From a virus, in IMG/VR virus record IMGVR_UViG_3300005336_000007, positions 1 through 57,627 of that record: a DNA stretch of 57,627 bases. One strand, 5' to 3'. The notes under the pieces were generated by a model that did not search any database, was not told the origin of the DNA, and saw nothing but the letters and a program-made list of their open reading frames with translations. Of this stretch, positions 41,157 to 49,180 are shown piece by piece (the stretch's first letter is position 1; every line of letters begins with the position of its first letter). Both the position numbers and the translations under genes were made by a program.

Positions 41157-41684
41157 TTAGATTCGAAATGGTTCTCCCGCAATTAGCAGATTCTTAATTC
41201 CCGTGCGCTGCCACTTCATTATCCGGTCACGCTTCATTCCTTTAGTGCGAGCTAATTTAACAAGAGATTCACCGTTGATGTAAGCATTCAGTGTCTCTCT
41301 GTGCCGCGGCTTCAGATTATTAAGCAACGTCTGGAAGATTGAGGCGCGTTCACGATCATAAATCCTATCCTCTTGTTGTGCTGGAGTCACGTAGTTATCC
41401 TCCAGGGGAACAGACTCAATCCGGCCTGAATCGTGATGTCCGTCTATCCGAGTAAATGATCGAAGCATCTCACCTCTCACAAACTTGAACGCGTAGGTCT
41501 TGAACTGGCAACCATTACGACCTTCGAAACGATGCGCGGCCTTAACCAAAGCGAAGTTTCCAGCACTGATCAACTCATCCCAATCGGCAGAAAATAGGCA
41601 AGAGGTCTTGAGCATATTTGCGACAGACTTAACTACCCACAAATGGGAGATGATTAGATCGTCTCGGTTAGGCGTTGTCTCCAT
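41157..41684 (-). CDS. sigma-70 family RNA polymerase sigma factor
   Basis: 175 residues. Region 2: HLWVVKSVANML...DWDELISAGNFALVKAAHRFEGRNGCQFKTYAFKFVRGEMLR, with the aromatic -10 recognition residues; region 4 is shorter (LKPRHRETLNAYINGESLVKLARTKGMKRDRIMKWQRTGIKNL). Region 1.1 and 3 are absent, as in small alternative sigma factors. Its first 17 bases overlap the end of the preceding fibre gene. It probably drives late phage promoters. Confidence 0.85.
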   Translation of the reverse strand: METTPNRDDLIISHLWVVKSVANMLKTSCLFSADWDELISAGNFALVKAAHRFEGRNGCQFKTYAFKFVRGEMLRSFTRIDGHHDSGRIESVPLEDNYVTPAQQEDRIYDRERASIFQTLLNNLKPRHRETLNAYINGESLVKLARTKGMKRDRIMKWQRTGIKNLLIAGEPFRI

Positions 41685-42153
41685 AACTACCGATATAAGT
41701 TGTGCCGTTGTAGCTCAAGCCCACTAAAGCCGTTTTACTGGCCGCTGTTGGTACTGTTGGGGCTGTTCCCCCGCTGCGCATCCAGGTCACTGTGGGCCAT
41801 GTGACGGTGAAACTCCCTGCTCCAGTTCGAATCTCCAATAAGTAGCGGAAGCCTGATTGTCCGTTTGAAAATGCGAGTGTCGGACTGCCGGTCAACGTTA
41901 AAAGTTGAGAGTTCCCATTGTCCCAATCGATCGTAACCGTCCCACTGCCGCTGTTACCGTTGTCATGGATCGGCCCCGATCCGTACTGTTCGCTAAATGT
42001 GTTTCTCCCGCTCAGAAGCGCGAACGTTCCGGCTCTATCTGGCAGCGTATAAGTCCGCTGACTCGTATTCGCACTGGGGTCCAATACGGCCTTGTTAAGG
42101 CCGATTTTGAACGTAGTCCTGACCGTTCCCAATAATGCAAGCCAAAGTCCCAT
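41668..42153 (-). CDS. fibre/virion protein
   Basis: 161 residues. The N-terminal 35 residues (WLALLGTVRTTFKIGLNKAVLDPS) resemble those of the neighbour at 42154 (WQDLLGTTKAFFRIGFTG), a likely shared virion-anchoring element. The rest (TLPDRAGTFALLSGRNTFSEQ...TVTIDWDNGNSQLLTL) has fibre-type beta structure. Confidence 0.6.
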   Translation of the reverse strand: MGLWLALLGTVRTTFKIGLNKAVLDPSANTSQRTYTLPDRAGTFALLSGRNTFSEQYGSGPIHDNGNSGSGTVTIDWDNGNSQLLTLTGSPTLAFSNGQSGFRYLLEIRTGAGSFTVTWPTVTWMRSGGTAPTVPTAASKTALVGLSYNGTTYIGSYGDNA

Positions 42154-42843
42154 TTAACTTGGAATTGCATAGAACACTAAGAAACGAGCCGATCCAGCCG
42201 TGGCACCACCTGCCGCATAGGTAATAATAAGCGCTTCGGTGCCACCGGGGGCAGCCACGCCCGGATGAACCTCGAATACAGTGCCAGCCGCCTGCGTCAA
42301 AAGAAGGTCAGTAGATGAAAGGTACTTTGAGACGGTACCCGAGATGCCCACTGATGCTGTCGGCGCTCCGTCAAAGGAGGTGTCGATTACTACCTGAATC
42401 TTTTCAATAACCGCATTTGCCGGCAGGGTGAACATAGCAACGGGGGAGGTGCTGTCGAATGCAAGAGTTGTCGTGTCGATCTTATCGTCAGCATCCGTGG
42501 CCGCCGCGCTAGTCCAACTCAATACGCCGCTTCCATCTGTTTTAAGCACCTGATCAGGCGAGCCGTCGTCAACTGGCAGTGTTAGCGTAACCGCTGCGCC
42601 CATGCCGCTTGATGGCCGCTGAAGCGTGTACTTCCAATCGGCACCAGAACCAGCAGCATCTGAGTTTAAATCAACGCTGTTCCCGCTCACATTCAACTTG
42701 GACGCTGTGACTTCGGCGTCTGCTGAATCGCCGGGATTGCGAATCAAAAGATTGCCGCTTGAATCCTTTAAGCGCGGGCCAGTAAAACCGATTCTAAAAA
42801 ACGCCTTGGTTGTCCCTAATAGGTCCTGCCAGATAGATGCCAT
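42154..42843 (-). CDS. fibre/virion protein
   Basis: 229 residues. N-terminal anchor shared with 41668; then GNSVDLNSDAAGSGADWKYTL...PVDDGSPDQVLKTDGSGVLSW, typical of fibres. The C-terminal 90 residues (VIEKIQVVIDTSFDGAPTASVG) match the C-terminal domain of 42861. Confidence 0.6.
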   Translation of the reverse strand: MASIWQDLLGTTKAFFRIGFTGPRLKDSSGNLLIRNPGDSADAEVTASKLNVSGNSVDLNSDAAGSGADWKYTLQRPSSGMGAAVTLTLPVDDGSPDQVLKTDGSGVLSWTSAAATDADDKIDTTTLAFDSTSPVAMFTLPANAVIEKIQVVIDTSFDGAPTASVGISGTVSKYLSSTDLLLTQAAGTVFEVHPGVAAPGGTEALIITYAAGGATAGSARFLVFYAIPS

Positions 42844-42860
42844 TTCGTTGCTCCTTAAAC

Positions 42861-43346
42861 TTACGTTTGCATTTCTACAACAACCAGTCCTGACCCTTGT
42901 GAAACCCCCACACCGGGACTGATAAATAGCAGCACTTGTGTGTCAGTTTCGTAAGAGAGGTTAGGTGTCACCTGATAGGCTGCTTCTTCAAGTGGATTGT
43001 TTTCGAGTGTGCTCATCAGTAATGCCGGATCGGATTCGTCACCGATTGTTAACGATGGGCTCTCACCATCAAATGTCGTTTCAATGTAGAGCGTGATCCG
43101 CTCAATCAACTTGCCCGCAACTGCCGAAAAGAGATTCGCGGGCGTCGCATCACCAAACGAAAAGGGGATCTCTATGCGCGGCGTTCCTGCTGAACCTGGA
43201 ATGCCCTGTAACCCTTGCGGTCCTGATGGCCCTTGTATTCCGCGAACAACAACCTGAACATCCTGTTTTTCAATCGTTATCCGCTGGCCAGACAAGAAAC
43301 TTAAGGTCTGCACCCTTGGCTGGATTGTGACTCTCTCTACAGGCAA
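42861..43346 (-). CDS. short collagen-like fibre protein
   Basis: 161 residues. Residues about 36-54 are Gly-X-Y repeats (GIQGPSGPQGLQGIPG), a collagen-type trimerising segment. The C-terminal domain (LIERITLYIETTFDGESPSLTIGDESD) is shared with the gene at 42154. Probably a trimeric fibre element. Confidence 0.65.
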   Translation of the reverse strand: MPVERVTIQPRVQTLSFLSGQRITIEKQDVQVVVRGIQGPSGPQGLQGIPGSAGTPRIEIPFSFGDATPANLFSAVAGKLIERITLYIETTFDGESPSLTIGDESDPALLMSTLENNPLEEAAYQVTPNLSYETDTQVLLFISPGVGVSQGSGLVVVEMQT

Positions 43347-43681
43347 GCGTCTTCAATCACCACTTTTCCGGTCAGCCAGCTACCGTCAACGTGACCATCT
43401 GTGTAAGTTACGGACCAACAGAACTCGCCTCGCTTCCACTCATAAGCAGCGATCTCAGCCAGTGGGATTTCAAAGCCAAACACACCATCCGAAGGCATGA
43501 GCAGCTTCCCGTTCGATAGGCTCCAGACAACATCTTCTAATAACTCTTCAGTGCTCGGAGAGGGATGGATCGTGATCTCTGCATCGCTAAAGACCACCGC
43601 AGCCCCGGCCTGATCTTTGACAGTGACCCTTTCTTCCCAATAGTCGGCATCTCGTTTTAAGTTGATGGTCCACTGATACAT
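43337..43681 (-). CDS. hypothetical virion protein
   Basis: 114 residues, beta-rich (INLKRDADYWEERVTVKDQAGAAVVFSDAEITIHPSP...CWSVTYTDGHVDGSWLTGKV). The DADY...V.D..G.P.D.SD.T...I pattern is like upper-baseplate or fibre-base proteins. First gene of the virion operon; 43682-43795 upstream shows no clear sigma70 promoter. Confidence 0.6.
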   Translation of the reverse strand: MYQWTINLKRDADYWEERVTVKDQAGAAVVFSDAEITIHPSPSTEELLEDVVWSLSNGKLLMPSDGVFGFEIPLAEIAAYEWKRGEFCWSVTYTDGHVDGSWLTGKVVIEDACL

Positions 43682-43795
43682 GCTGTAAGAATCTCAGGCT
43701 GTAGCGTTCGAATACGCCGAGGTGGATTATGCGTTGCTAGGTGAGGAAAAGTAAATAGAGGATTTGTGGGTGAGGCGTTGACGCGACATAGGTAA

Positions 43796-44470
43796 CTAGA
43801 TAAGGGTTAGTAAGTGTTTCCCGATCCATTCCGTATAAGCTGGCGGGATCGCCTCTGACAGTTCTCGCCATTTTCCAACCCAAGGCATCTGCATGGCTGC
43901 TTTACCAAGGGCCAGTTTATCGCTGTCAGGAAAGTCTATCCCTCTATCGCGGACGCCGGGCTTACGCCGCCTGTCTCGGGCGTGATCACCGTAAATGCCG
44001 ATGGTCCCATTGGCGTGATGATTACAGGGCGGTGACAACAAATTCACATTAGACTCGAACAGTCGATGCCGCTGAAGATCCCGCCAACCGTCATACACTT
44101 CTACGCCCAAACCGAAAGCGCTCCCACAAAGCTTGAAAGGATTTAGCAACGGAGCGCCGGGAACGTTCTCGATTACGTAAGGCTTGCCCGTGGCTTTTAA
44201 CATCTCTCGCGTCTGCGGTATCAGATCGGTGTGGTTATCTCGGTAATTCCAAACCGTCTTCAGTGCGGTATGCTTTTGACATGGCGGGCTGGCATGGATG
44301 AAGTCAAAGCGCGATATGTCAACGGCTGGATTTAGCGCATCGCCCTGAATGAACGAGAACGGGTAACGCAACTGAGGTTGGATATCGACTCCAACTATCT
44401 CAGTGAAGCCGGCGCGAAAGTAGCCCATTGCCGCGCCACCGGCCCCGCAATACAAGTCGAGTAACTTCAT
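43796..44470 (-). CDS. small C5-cytosine DNA methyltransferase, second copy
   Basis: 224 residues. Motifs: DLYCGAGGAAMG (I), SPPCQKH with catalytic Cys (IV), YVIENVPGAP (VI), LQRHRLFES (VIII), SEAIPPAYTEWIG (X-like). Clearly paralogous to 15881 but with a different target-recognition stretch (NLLSPPCNHHANGTIGIYGD), so its target site probably differs. Not linked to an HNH gene. Confidence 0.85.
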   Translation of the reverse strand: MKLLDLYCGAGGAAMGYFRAGFTEIVGVDIQPQLRYPFSFIQGDALNPAVDISRFDFIHASPPCQKHTALKTVWNYRDNHTDLIPQTREMLKATGKPYVIENVPGAPLLNPFKLCGSAFGLGVEVYDGWRDLQRHRLFESNVNLLSPPCNHHANGTIGIYGDHARDRRRKPGVRDRGIDFPDSDKLALGKAAMQMPWVGKWRELSEAIPPAYTEWIGKHLLTLI

Positions 44471-44582
44471 AGAGACCTTCTTCTCCTAAACCACCACCCC
44501 CGCAGTCTGGTTATCCCCCGAAAACACAGATCGCTTGACCCGTGCCGCCTGTCGAGGGTGGCGGTCTAAGTTCGTCAAAGTA

Positions 44583-44858
44583 TCAATTACTACCCGGAGG
44601 CGAAGTCGGCGGCTTATACGGACAGCCGGAATTTGCTAAGCAGTTAATTGTGTTTTGTGCTTCTTCATAGGCGCACTGATCAGCCGGCCGCCCCATCACG
44701 ATACAGAGGTCGTACATGCGTCTGCTTATTTGACGGCAGAGTTGTCCGGTCAAGTCACAGTCGATTGTAGTTGCGTGTGCTGCTTGCGGAGCAATGGGTA
44801 ACATAAGCGCGAACGCCATGAGCAGCAACGCAGAAATTGAGACAAGTTTACGTTTCAT
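44583..44858 (-). CDS. secreted cysteine-rich protein
   Basis: 91 residues: signal peptide (LVSISALLLMAFALMLPIAPQAAHA) and a short mature part with six cysteines (DCDLTGQLC, DLCIVM, DQCAYE, NCLANSGCPY), probably disulfide-bonded in the periplasm. ATG overlaps the preceding stop. Function unknown; could act on the envelope or exclude other phages. The 112 bases after it hold no gene. Confidence 0.6.
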   Translation of the reverse strand: MKRKLVSISALLLMAFALMLPIAPQAAHATTIDCDLTGQLCRQISRRMYDLCIVMGRPADQCAYEEAQNTINCLANSGCPYKPPTSPPGSN

Positions 44859-44935
44859 TTGAGAGGGTAATTCCTTCCAGTTTTAGAGATTTGAGTGGAA
44901 CCGTGCGAGAGTACACCATTCTTTGGTTCGCTCAT
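44855..44935 (-). CDS. 26-residue ORF
   Basis: MSEPKNGVLSHGSTQISKTGRNYPLK. It is joined to both neighbours by ATGA overlaps; the GGAAGGAATT inside it is the ribosome binding site of the next gene. It may exist mainly to couple translation. Confidence 0.4.
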   Translation of the reverse strand: MSEPKNGVLSHGSTQISKTGRNYPLK

Positions 44936-45087
44936 AATCTCACCTGAATCTTTCTCGGAGCCTCTCTTGGAACGTCTACCACTTGGTTCACCTTCTCACA
45001 CAGGAAGTAGGCTCCGGCCAAAGCAAGGGCAGAAAGAATTAACGCGATGATCAGGTTTTCAATGAAGTGTTCAGTTAATGGTTTCAA
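44932..45087 (-). CDS. small membrane protein, 51 residues
   Basis: TTG start at 45085-45087 overlapping the upstream TGA (TTGA), with GGAGAGAG upstream. One membrane helix (NLIIALILSALALAGAYFLC) then a basic C-terminus. Function unknown. Confidence 0.5.
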   Translation of the reverse strand: MKPLTEHFIENLIIALILSALALAGAYFLCEKVNQVVDVPREAPRKIQVRL

Positions 45088-45842
45088 GGTTGACTCTCTC
45101 CCTGTCCGGTTACGAGTGACGCGAGCGCGGATGCAATCTCTTCCGCAAATCCCCCCTTGTCACTAAATGCCGCGCCCCTGCTCCGAGCGTTTGCGTCCCA
45201 TTCTTGACCCATACAACGCACCTTGCCAATGCATTCAGCGATAGCATTCATGCGGGCTTGGCGGATTTCTGCGACGTGAAGTTGTTCTAAGTGCTCAAGC
45301 AGACTTTTAATGTCCCGTTCCGGTTTACTTAACATATGTTCTCTGCCTTCATCTCCGCGCTGCTCAAACCTTCTCTCATCGTCTTCAGTGGTTGCGCCGG
45401 TGGCGGGAAAGATGCACTTGCAGCCGCATGGCCGTGTGCCGTGGTAAGCATCGGAGCAGATCGGAACCGGAAAGCGGCACGTACCATCGTTCGCGATCCA
45501 CTTCTGCTCGTGACCGCAAATTCGACACCTACTGCACCGCTCGCTCGCTGTGGGTGGCTGCTGGAGCAGGGAGAGAAGATAGTCAACGTCTTCCCATGAC
45601 AGGCGCGGCTCAACTTTCAGCCCTGCCTTAATCATGTCTTGCGCAACCTTATTGCGTCTCCGAATCTCCGCCATCCGCTTCTCATCTGGTACGCGCTGGA
45701 GTAGCAATAGTAGATCGCTGATGTATCCAAGCAGTCGCGAGCAAGTCATACATTCCACATTGCCCCACAAAGGCTCGCAACCCTCCCTGATTTCCTCTAA
45801 CGTGTACTGCTGCTCTGGTTGTTGCTGTTGATTATGAGTCAC
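45084..45842 (-). CDS. hypothetical protein with zinc-type cysteine cluster
   Basis: 252 residues from GTG at 45840-45842. Gln-rich start, helical regions, a cysteine cluster near 105-145 (CSRCRICGHEQKW...CGCKC) likely to bind zinc, and a C-terminal coiled coil. Not recognised. Confidence 0.6.
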   Translation of the reverse strand: MTHNQQQQPEQQYTLEEIREGCEPLWGNVECMTCSRLLGYISDLLLLLQRVPDEKRMAEIRRRNKVAQDMIKAGLKVEPRLSWEDVDYLLSLLQQPPTASERCSRCRICGHEQKWIANDGTCRFPVPICSDAYHGTRPCGCKCIFPATGATTEDDERRFEQRGDEGREHMLSKPERDIKSLLEHLEQLHVAEIRQARMNAIAECIGKVRCMGQEWDANARSRGAAFSDKGGFAEEIASALASLVTGQGESQP

Positions 45843-46003
45843 TTAGGTTTATCCTTTTTCTTCTTAGGCCACCGTGCCGCTCGCGCCTTCGCAAGACTCT
45901 TCTGTGTTGCTGCCCGCTTCTTCTTAGATGAAACTTTCCCGCCCCGGCGCCCTAGCTCCTGCATTACCTTCTTGATTGTCTCGTCTTCCATTTGGTTAGA
46001 CAT
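45839..46003 (-). CDS. lysine-rich basic protein
   Basis: 54 residues: VMQELGRRGGKVSSKKKRAATQKSLAKARAARWPKKKK. The GRRGGK...ARAARW motif is common in small phage and bacterial proteins with KGG-type repeats. Probably binds nucleic acid. It overlaps neighbours at both ends. Confidence 0.6.
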   Translation of the reverse strand: MSNQMEDETIKKVMQELGRRGGKVSSKKKRAATQKSLAKARAARWPKKKKDKPK

Positions 46004-46407
46004 CAGACTTGAGCCTCTGAATGTTCTACGGCTGCGAGGGCGGAGTCGATCTTATCCAGCAGACTCCCACATAGTCCGCGTTTCTCTGGTGTATGAAGTT
46101 CAACGTAGGTCTGACATTCTTTGAGCGCAGCCACCAGCAACGGCACGGCGCGATGATCTGAAACGATTTGCTCAGCGGTCTACTCATCTGTCGTAAACGC
46201 AACGTAGAAACCACGCTCGTTAACGATCTCACGCTTGCACTTGTGAACACTCCACTCACCGCCAGCCCCCTGCGCTGGCTGCGATGAACCGTCAAGTCCG
46301 GGTTTAGCTGCCCGCACGGGATTAACGCACATCACGTTATACAGGTGAGACTCGCGCTCATCGTCGCACGTAACCCAATCGCCTCGCGTAATTGTTTCAG
46401 TTGTCAT
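46003..46407 (-). pseudogene. hypothetical protein interrupted by an in-frame TAG
   Basis: The ORF from 46407 (TETITRGDWVTCDDERESHLYNV...ERGFYVAFTTDE) stops at TAG 46180-46182. The same frame continues without interruption for 58 residues (TAEQIVSDHRAVPLLVAALKECQTYVELH...LLDKIDSALAAVEHSEAQV) to TGA 46003-46005, which overlaps the next ATG. The two parts read as one typical phage protein of 134 residues. Either a nonsense mutation (for example CAG to TAG), a sequencing error, or TAG readthrough. Confidence 0.55.
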
Positions 46408-46598
46408 TGTCGTTCCCTTTCATCACTTGGAGACGCATTGCGTTCTCGGATTAACTGTGCGCCCTCATAGTCGAAGTTGCTTAAGCACCGAATCCAAGCA
46501 CCCCGCCAACGCATATCAGGTTGCGGCTCAGGAGTATTGAAGTGTAGTGCTGGATCTGTGTTGGCCCAACGCGCAAGCCCCTGTGCTTTTTGTCTCAT
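46404..46598 (-). CDS. hypothetical protein
   Basis: 64 residues: RQKAQGLARWANTDPALHF...RGAWIRCLSNFDYEGAQLIRERNA. Stop overlaps the next ATG. Not recognised. Confidence 0.55.
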   Translation of the reverse strand: MRQKAQGLARWANTDPALHFNTPEPQPDMRWRGAWIRCLSNFDYEGAQLIRERNASPSDERERQ

Positions 46599-46602
46599 AG
46601 TC

Positions 46603-46761
46603 TTACCGTTTCCAAGCGAAGTAGATAACGTAAAGCCAGCCGAAGATGCCGTGCAGGATGGCCCACAAGATTGAGTGATACAGTGACCACGAGATTGTCA
46701 TTGCTAACGCGGCGCCAAATCCGATACCGGAACTTGTTGCTGTTGATTTACCATCTGCCAT
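46603..46761 (-). CDS. small membrane protein, 52 residues
   Basis: SSGIGFGAALAMTISWSLYHSILWAILHGIFGWLYVIYFAW, two membrane helices with conserved-looking NHSILWAI/HGIFGWLYVIY type sequence known from small phage membrane proteins. GGGAGAGAAGG before the ATG. Function unknown. Confidence 0.6.
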   Translation of the reverse strand: MADGKSTATSSGIGFGAALAMTISWSLYHSILWAILHGIFGWLYVIYFAWKR

Positions 46762-46778
46762 TGCCTTCTCTCCCTGCG

Positions 46779-46985
46779 CTATACTTGCGCTGTTGCGCTC
46801 ATGGCCGCATCAATCGCAGCATCAAGGTCTTCATTGAATCCACGCATGGTCCGATCGATTTCCGCTAAGGCGTTAGGGTTGATATCGTCACAGTCGCCGT
46901 TGACTACATCCTTGAGTTGCTCTTGGATAGTCCAACCTAATCGTGCATAAGCATTAGCGAATCGCATTAAGTCTTCGAGTTCCAC
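46779..46985 (-). CDS. hypothetical helical protein
   Basis: 68 residues from GTG at 46983-46985 after AAGGACAG. ELEDLMRFANAYARLGWTIQEQLKDVV...IDRTMRGFNEDLDAAI; acidic. Not recognised. Confidence 0.6.
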   Translation of the reverse strand: MELEDLMRFANAYARLGWTIQEQLKDVVNGDCDDINPNALAEIDRTMRGFNEDLDAAIDAAMSATAQV

Positions 46986-46999
46986 TGCTCTGTCCTTTC

Positions 47000-47206
47000 T
47001 TACGTTGCCGACATTTCACGTCTCGCGCTCTCAACCTCACTCAATGACATTAAGAGTGCATGGCGTAACGGTAGCTCCGGAGTTGTTAGCGGCTCTCCGC
47101 ATTGCGAGCAAGCGCCCATCTCGAGATCCGCTTCCGTAAGTTCGGCTCCGCATCCTCGATCTCTATCGCCGCAATAGGCTCGCTGTGTGGGTTGGGTGGT
47201 GTGCAT
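47000..47206 (-). CDS. zinc-ribbon protein
   Basis: 68 residues: YCGDRDRGCGAELTEADLEMGACSQCGEPL gives a four-cysteine zinc ribbon; helical C-terminus. Start overlaps the previous stop by one base. Role unknown. Confidence 0.6.
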   Translation of the reverse strand: MHTTQPTQRAYCGDRDRGCGAELTEADLEMGACSQCGEPLTTPELPLRHALLMSLSEVESARREMSAT

Positions 47207-47460
47207 TATTTCTTCGCCTTCCGGCCGAACGGATTAGGGTTGGGCCGCTTCCCCTCCTGTGCGCCTTTGAGCCTCACGACTTTCGTAATTCTCACCGTGC
47301 GCCCGTCTTTCATGGTGAACTCGGCATTGATCGCGGCATTAAGAAACCACGCACCATGTGCGGCTCGCTCAAGCTTCGTTGTGAGCAGTTCCGTTTTGCA
47401 TTCCACGATCCCTCTCGGTAATTGACTTGTTATTAAGTTGTAGGATTCAGGTTTGACCAT
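47206..47460 (-). CDS. hypothetical protein
   Basis: 84 residues: GIVECKTELLTTKLERAAHGAWFLNAAINAEFTMKDGRTVRITKVVRLKG, a small beta protein with basic tail. Not recognised. Confidence 0.55.
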   Translation of the reverse strand: MVKPESYNLITSQLPRGIVECKTELLTTKLERAAHGAWFLNAAINAEFTMKDGRTVRITKVVRLKGAQEGKRPNPNPFGRKAKK

Positions 47461-47767
47461 GCGTTAGTATATATCACGAGCGCACGTGAGAAGTCAAGCG
47501 CCCTGATTTGTTTGGAAGAGCAATTCAAAAGGGAAGGGCTGAACTGCTTGGCTTAGATTTCCTCGCGCACTGCTTCTATACCGATTACGGCAGGGCAACA
47601 CGGTCTGGCTGTAATTGTGTTTCAGTTCGCCCCTCCCCTGCTTACTATGGTGCTGGAAGTGGAAACGTTACTGTCAGGCTCGATTCCGTGTCCACAGTCA
47701 TGCTTACATCGCAACGCCGCACAATCCTGACAACGTCCAATGCGGCTTTGAAAGTGCCCAAGAGAAG
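47461..47767. other. intergenic region without a convincing gene
   Basis: 307 bases. ORFs exist on both strands (87 codons on +, 38 codons from TTG on -), but neither has a ribosome binding site or recognisable sequence. It probably holds the promoter for the genes below 47460. Confidence 0.4.
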
Positions 47768-48412
47768 TTAATCCCACGGTGCCTTATCCTCACTTTCAAA
47801 TAGAACCGGCTGCTCATTTGGATCTGAAACTTCTATTTGCTCAACTGTGATTTCAACTCGGGCCGGCGATCCGTAGCGTTTCAGCGTGATGTCGTCAACT
47901 ATCTGCGCGTCATCGACGTATAGAACGCCAGTCATCGCATCGATCGTGCCCCTTGCAAGCTTTCCCGAATCAGGTTTTGTAATCGGATACGGCGTCTCTC
48001 TGCCGACTTTGTTCAGCCCTACAGTGCCACAATGTGACTTTGGCCGCTCGCGATAGAAAACCAGCGTAACTTTGAGCGGACCTGTCAGTAATGGGCTGCC
48101 ACACTCTTCCTGCGCTGTTTTGGCAACTAACCGCTTCCAGCCCTTGGAGCGCTTGTTATCATCAACTACGGAGACAACTATCCCGCCATTCTTGTTTCTG
48201 TAGGGATGCTTAGTCTGAGGATGTAGCGGCACGAACGCCCGTTTGCTGCCCGCTGGCTGAGCAATGCCGAACACGATGAATCGGTAAGACTTTCCATCTT
48301 GAGGCGCTAGCGGGGCATTCTGCGCTAAAGCGGCGCCATTTGAAGACGCCTTCTTCGCGTTGTATTTTGCTAGCCGCCTAGCGTACCAGGCTTCGTCGTA
48401 TCGATCGCTCAT
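47768..48412 (-). CDS. rusA: RusA-type Holliday junction resolvase
   Basis: 214 residues from ATG at 48410-48412. The core FIVFGIAQPAGSKRAFVP...KPDSGKLARGTIDAMTGVLYVDDAQIVDDITLKRYG carries the RusA signature: the K-P-D..K..R...DA.TG and DDAQIV motifs with the catalytic aspartates. A 45-residue N-terminal extension (DRYDEAWYARRLAKYN) is additional. It resolves branched DNA during phage replication and packaging. Confidence 0.85.
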   Translation of the reverse strand: MSDRYDEAWYARRLAKYNAKKASSNGAALAQNAPLAPQDGKSYRFIVFGIAQPAGSKRAFVPLHPQTKHPYRNKNGGIVVSVVDDNKRSKGWKRLVAKTAQEECGSPLLTGPLKVTLVFYRERPKSHCGTVGLNKVGRETPYPITKPDSGKLARGTIDAMTGVLYVDDAQIVDDITLKRYGSPARVEITVEQIEVSDPNEQPVLFESEDKAPWD

Positions 48413-48417
48413 CTGAT

Positions 48418-48654
48418 TCAGAGTTTGCCTCCGTCGATGCGCCGATAGTAGATCACTCTCTCCAGCCCAAACCACTTTAATATCTTATCGCTGATCTCAC
48501 GGCGTTGTTTGAGAATGTCGGAAAGAAACTGCTCCGATATGCCCGCCTTTTCAGCGAACGCCTTTTGAGAACCGGCGACGTTGATGGCTATGCTAAGCAT
48601 TTCTCGCAGCCTTGTTTCGTCTATGTGGGATTTGCTGACCGTACTCCGACTCAT
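48418..48654 (-). CDS. Cro-like helix-turn-helix protein
   Basis: 78 residues: LREMLSIAINVAGSQKAFAEKAGISEQFLSDILKQRREISDKILKWFGLERVIYYRRI, a standard HTH_3 domain with a final beta strand. A transcriptional regulator, encoded just before rusA and overlapping it in mRNA. Confidence 0.75.
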   Translation of the reverse strand: MSRSTVSKSHIDETRLREMLSIAINVAGSQKAFAEKAGISEQFLSDILKQRREISDKILKWFGLERVIYYRRIDGGKL

Positions 48655-48923
48655 ACTGCCTTGCCTCCGGCACGCTGATCAAGTTCCTGAAAATCAGCGA
48701 CGTTCTCTTTGCAATACTTGACGCAAGCCGGACAGGCTATGTTCTCCGTGTCCTCGATTATGAAGTTATCGAGCCACCCGGCCTCGTGCATTTCGCGTTC
48801 AGCAGCTGCGAGATTTTTAGCCCCAAGTTCAGATTCATCCTCGCAGTAGCCAGAGATTTTTGCGGAACACTCCGCAACGAAAACAGCGGGTTTCTTGGTG
48901 ATGTAGTTTCGTAGTTTGCTCAT
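48651..48923 (-). CDS. hypothetical protein
   Basis: 90 residues from the ATG at 48921-48923, which overlaps the previous stop (TGATG). KKPAVFVAECSAKISGYCEDESELGAKNLAAAEREMHEAGW...ACPACVKYC: two cysteine pairs may bind zinc. Not recognised. Confidence 0.6.
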   Translation of the reverse strand: MSKLRNYITKKPAVFVAECSAKISGYCEDESELGAKNLAAAEREMHEAGWLDNFIIEDTENIACPACVKYCKENVADFQELDQRAGGKAV

Positions 48924-49180
48924 CACGCCTCCCGCTTTTCTTCGCAGGCTTTGAAGGTTTCGCCATGACAACAATGCTCGCAACCTCCGCACTCAGTACA
49001 CCTATGCTCTTCATCGTGCTTTGAGAGACGGTCACATAGCTCGCAAACGTAGCGACATTCGCCGTTGACGTGATCTAGAAACGGTCGGCGGCAATGCGCA
49101 CAGCGATCAGGTACGTTATATCCCATACTTCCGCGTTTGTGTTCGGCTTCAGATTCAGGCCGAAAGTGCGACTTGTTCAT
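48923..49180 (-). CDS. cysteine-rich zinc protein
   Basis: 85 residues with five CxxC-type pairs (CAHCRRPF, CRYVCELCDR, CTECGGCEHCC). Two or more zinc sites are likely, in a RING or rubredoxin-like fold. Coupled to neighbours by overlaps. Function unknown. Confidence 0.6.
   Translation of the reverse strand: MNKSHFRPESEAEHKRGSMGYNVPDRCAHCRRPFLDHVNGECRYVCELCDRLSKHDEEHRCTECGGCEHCCHGETFKACEEKREA

Noticed and set aside
47508-47771. 87-codon + strand ORF
   Set aside because: No ribosome binding site, opposite to its neighbours, and no recognisable sequence.
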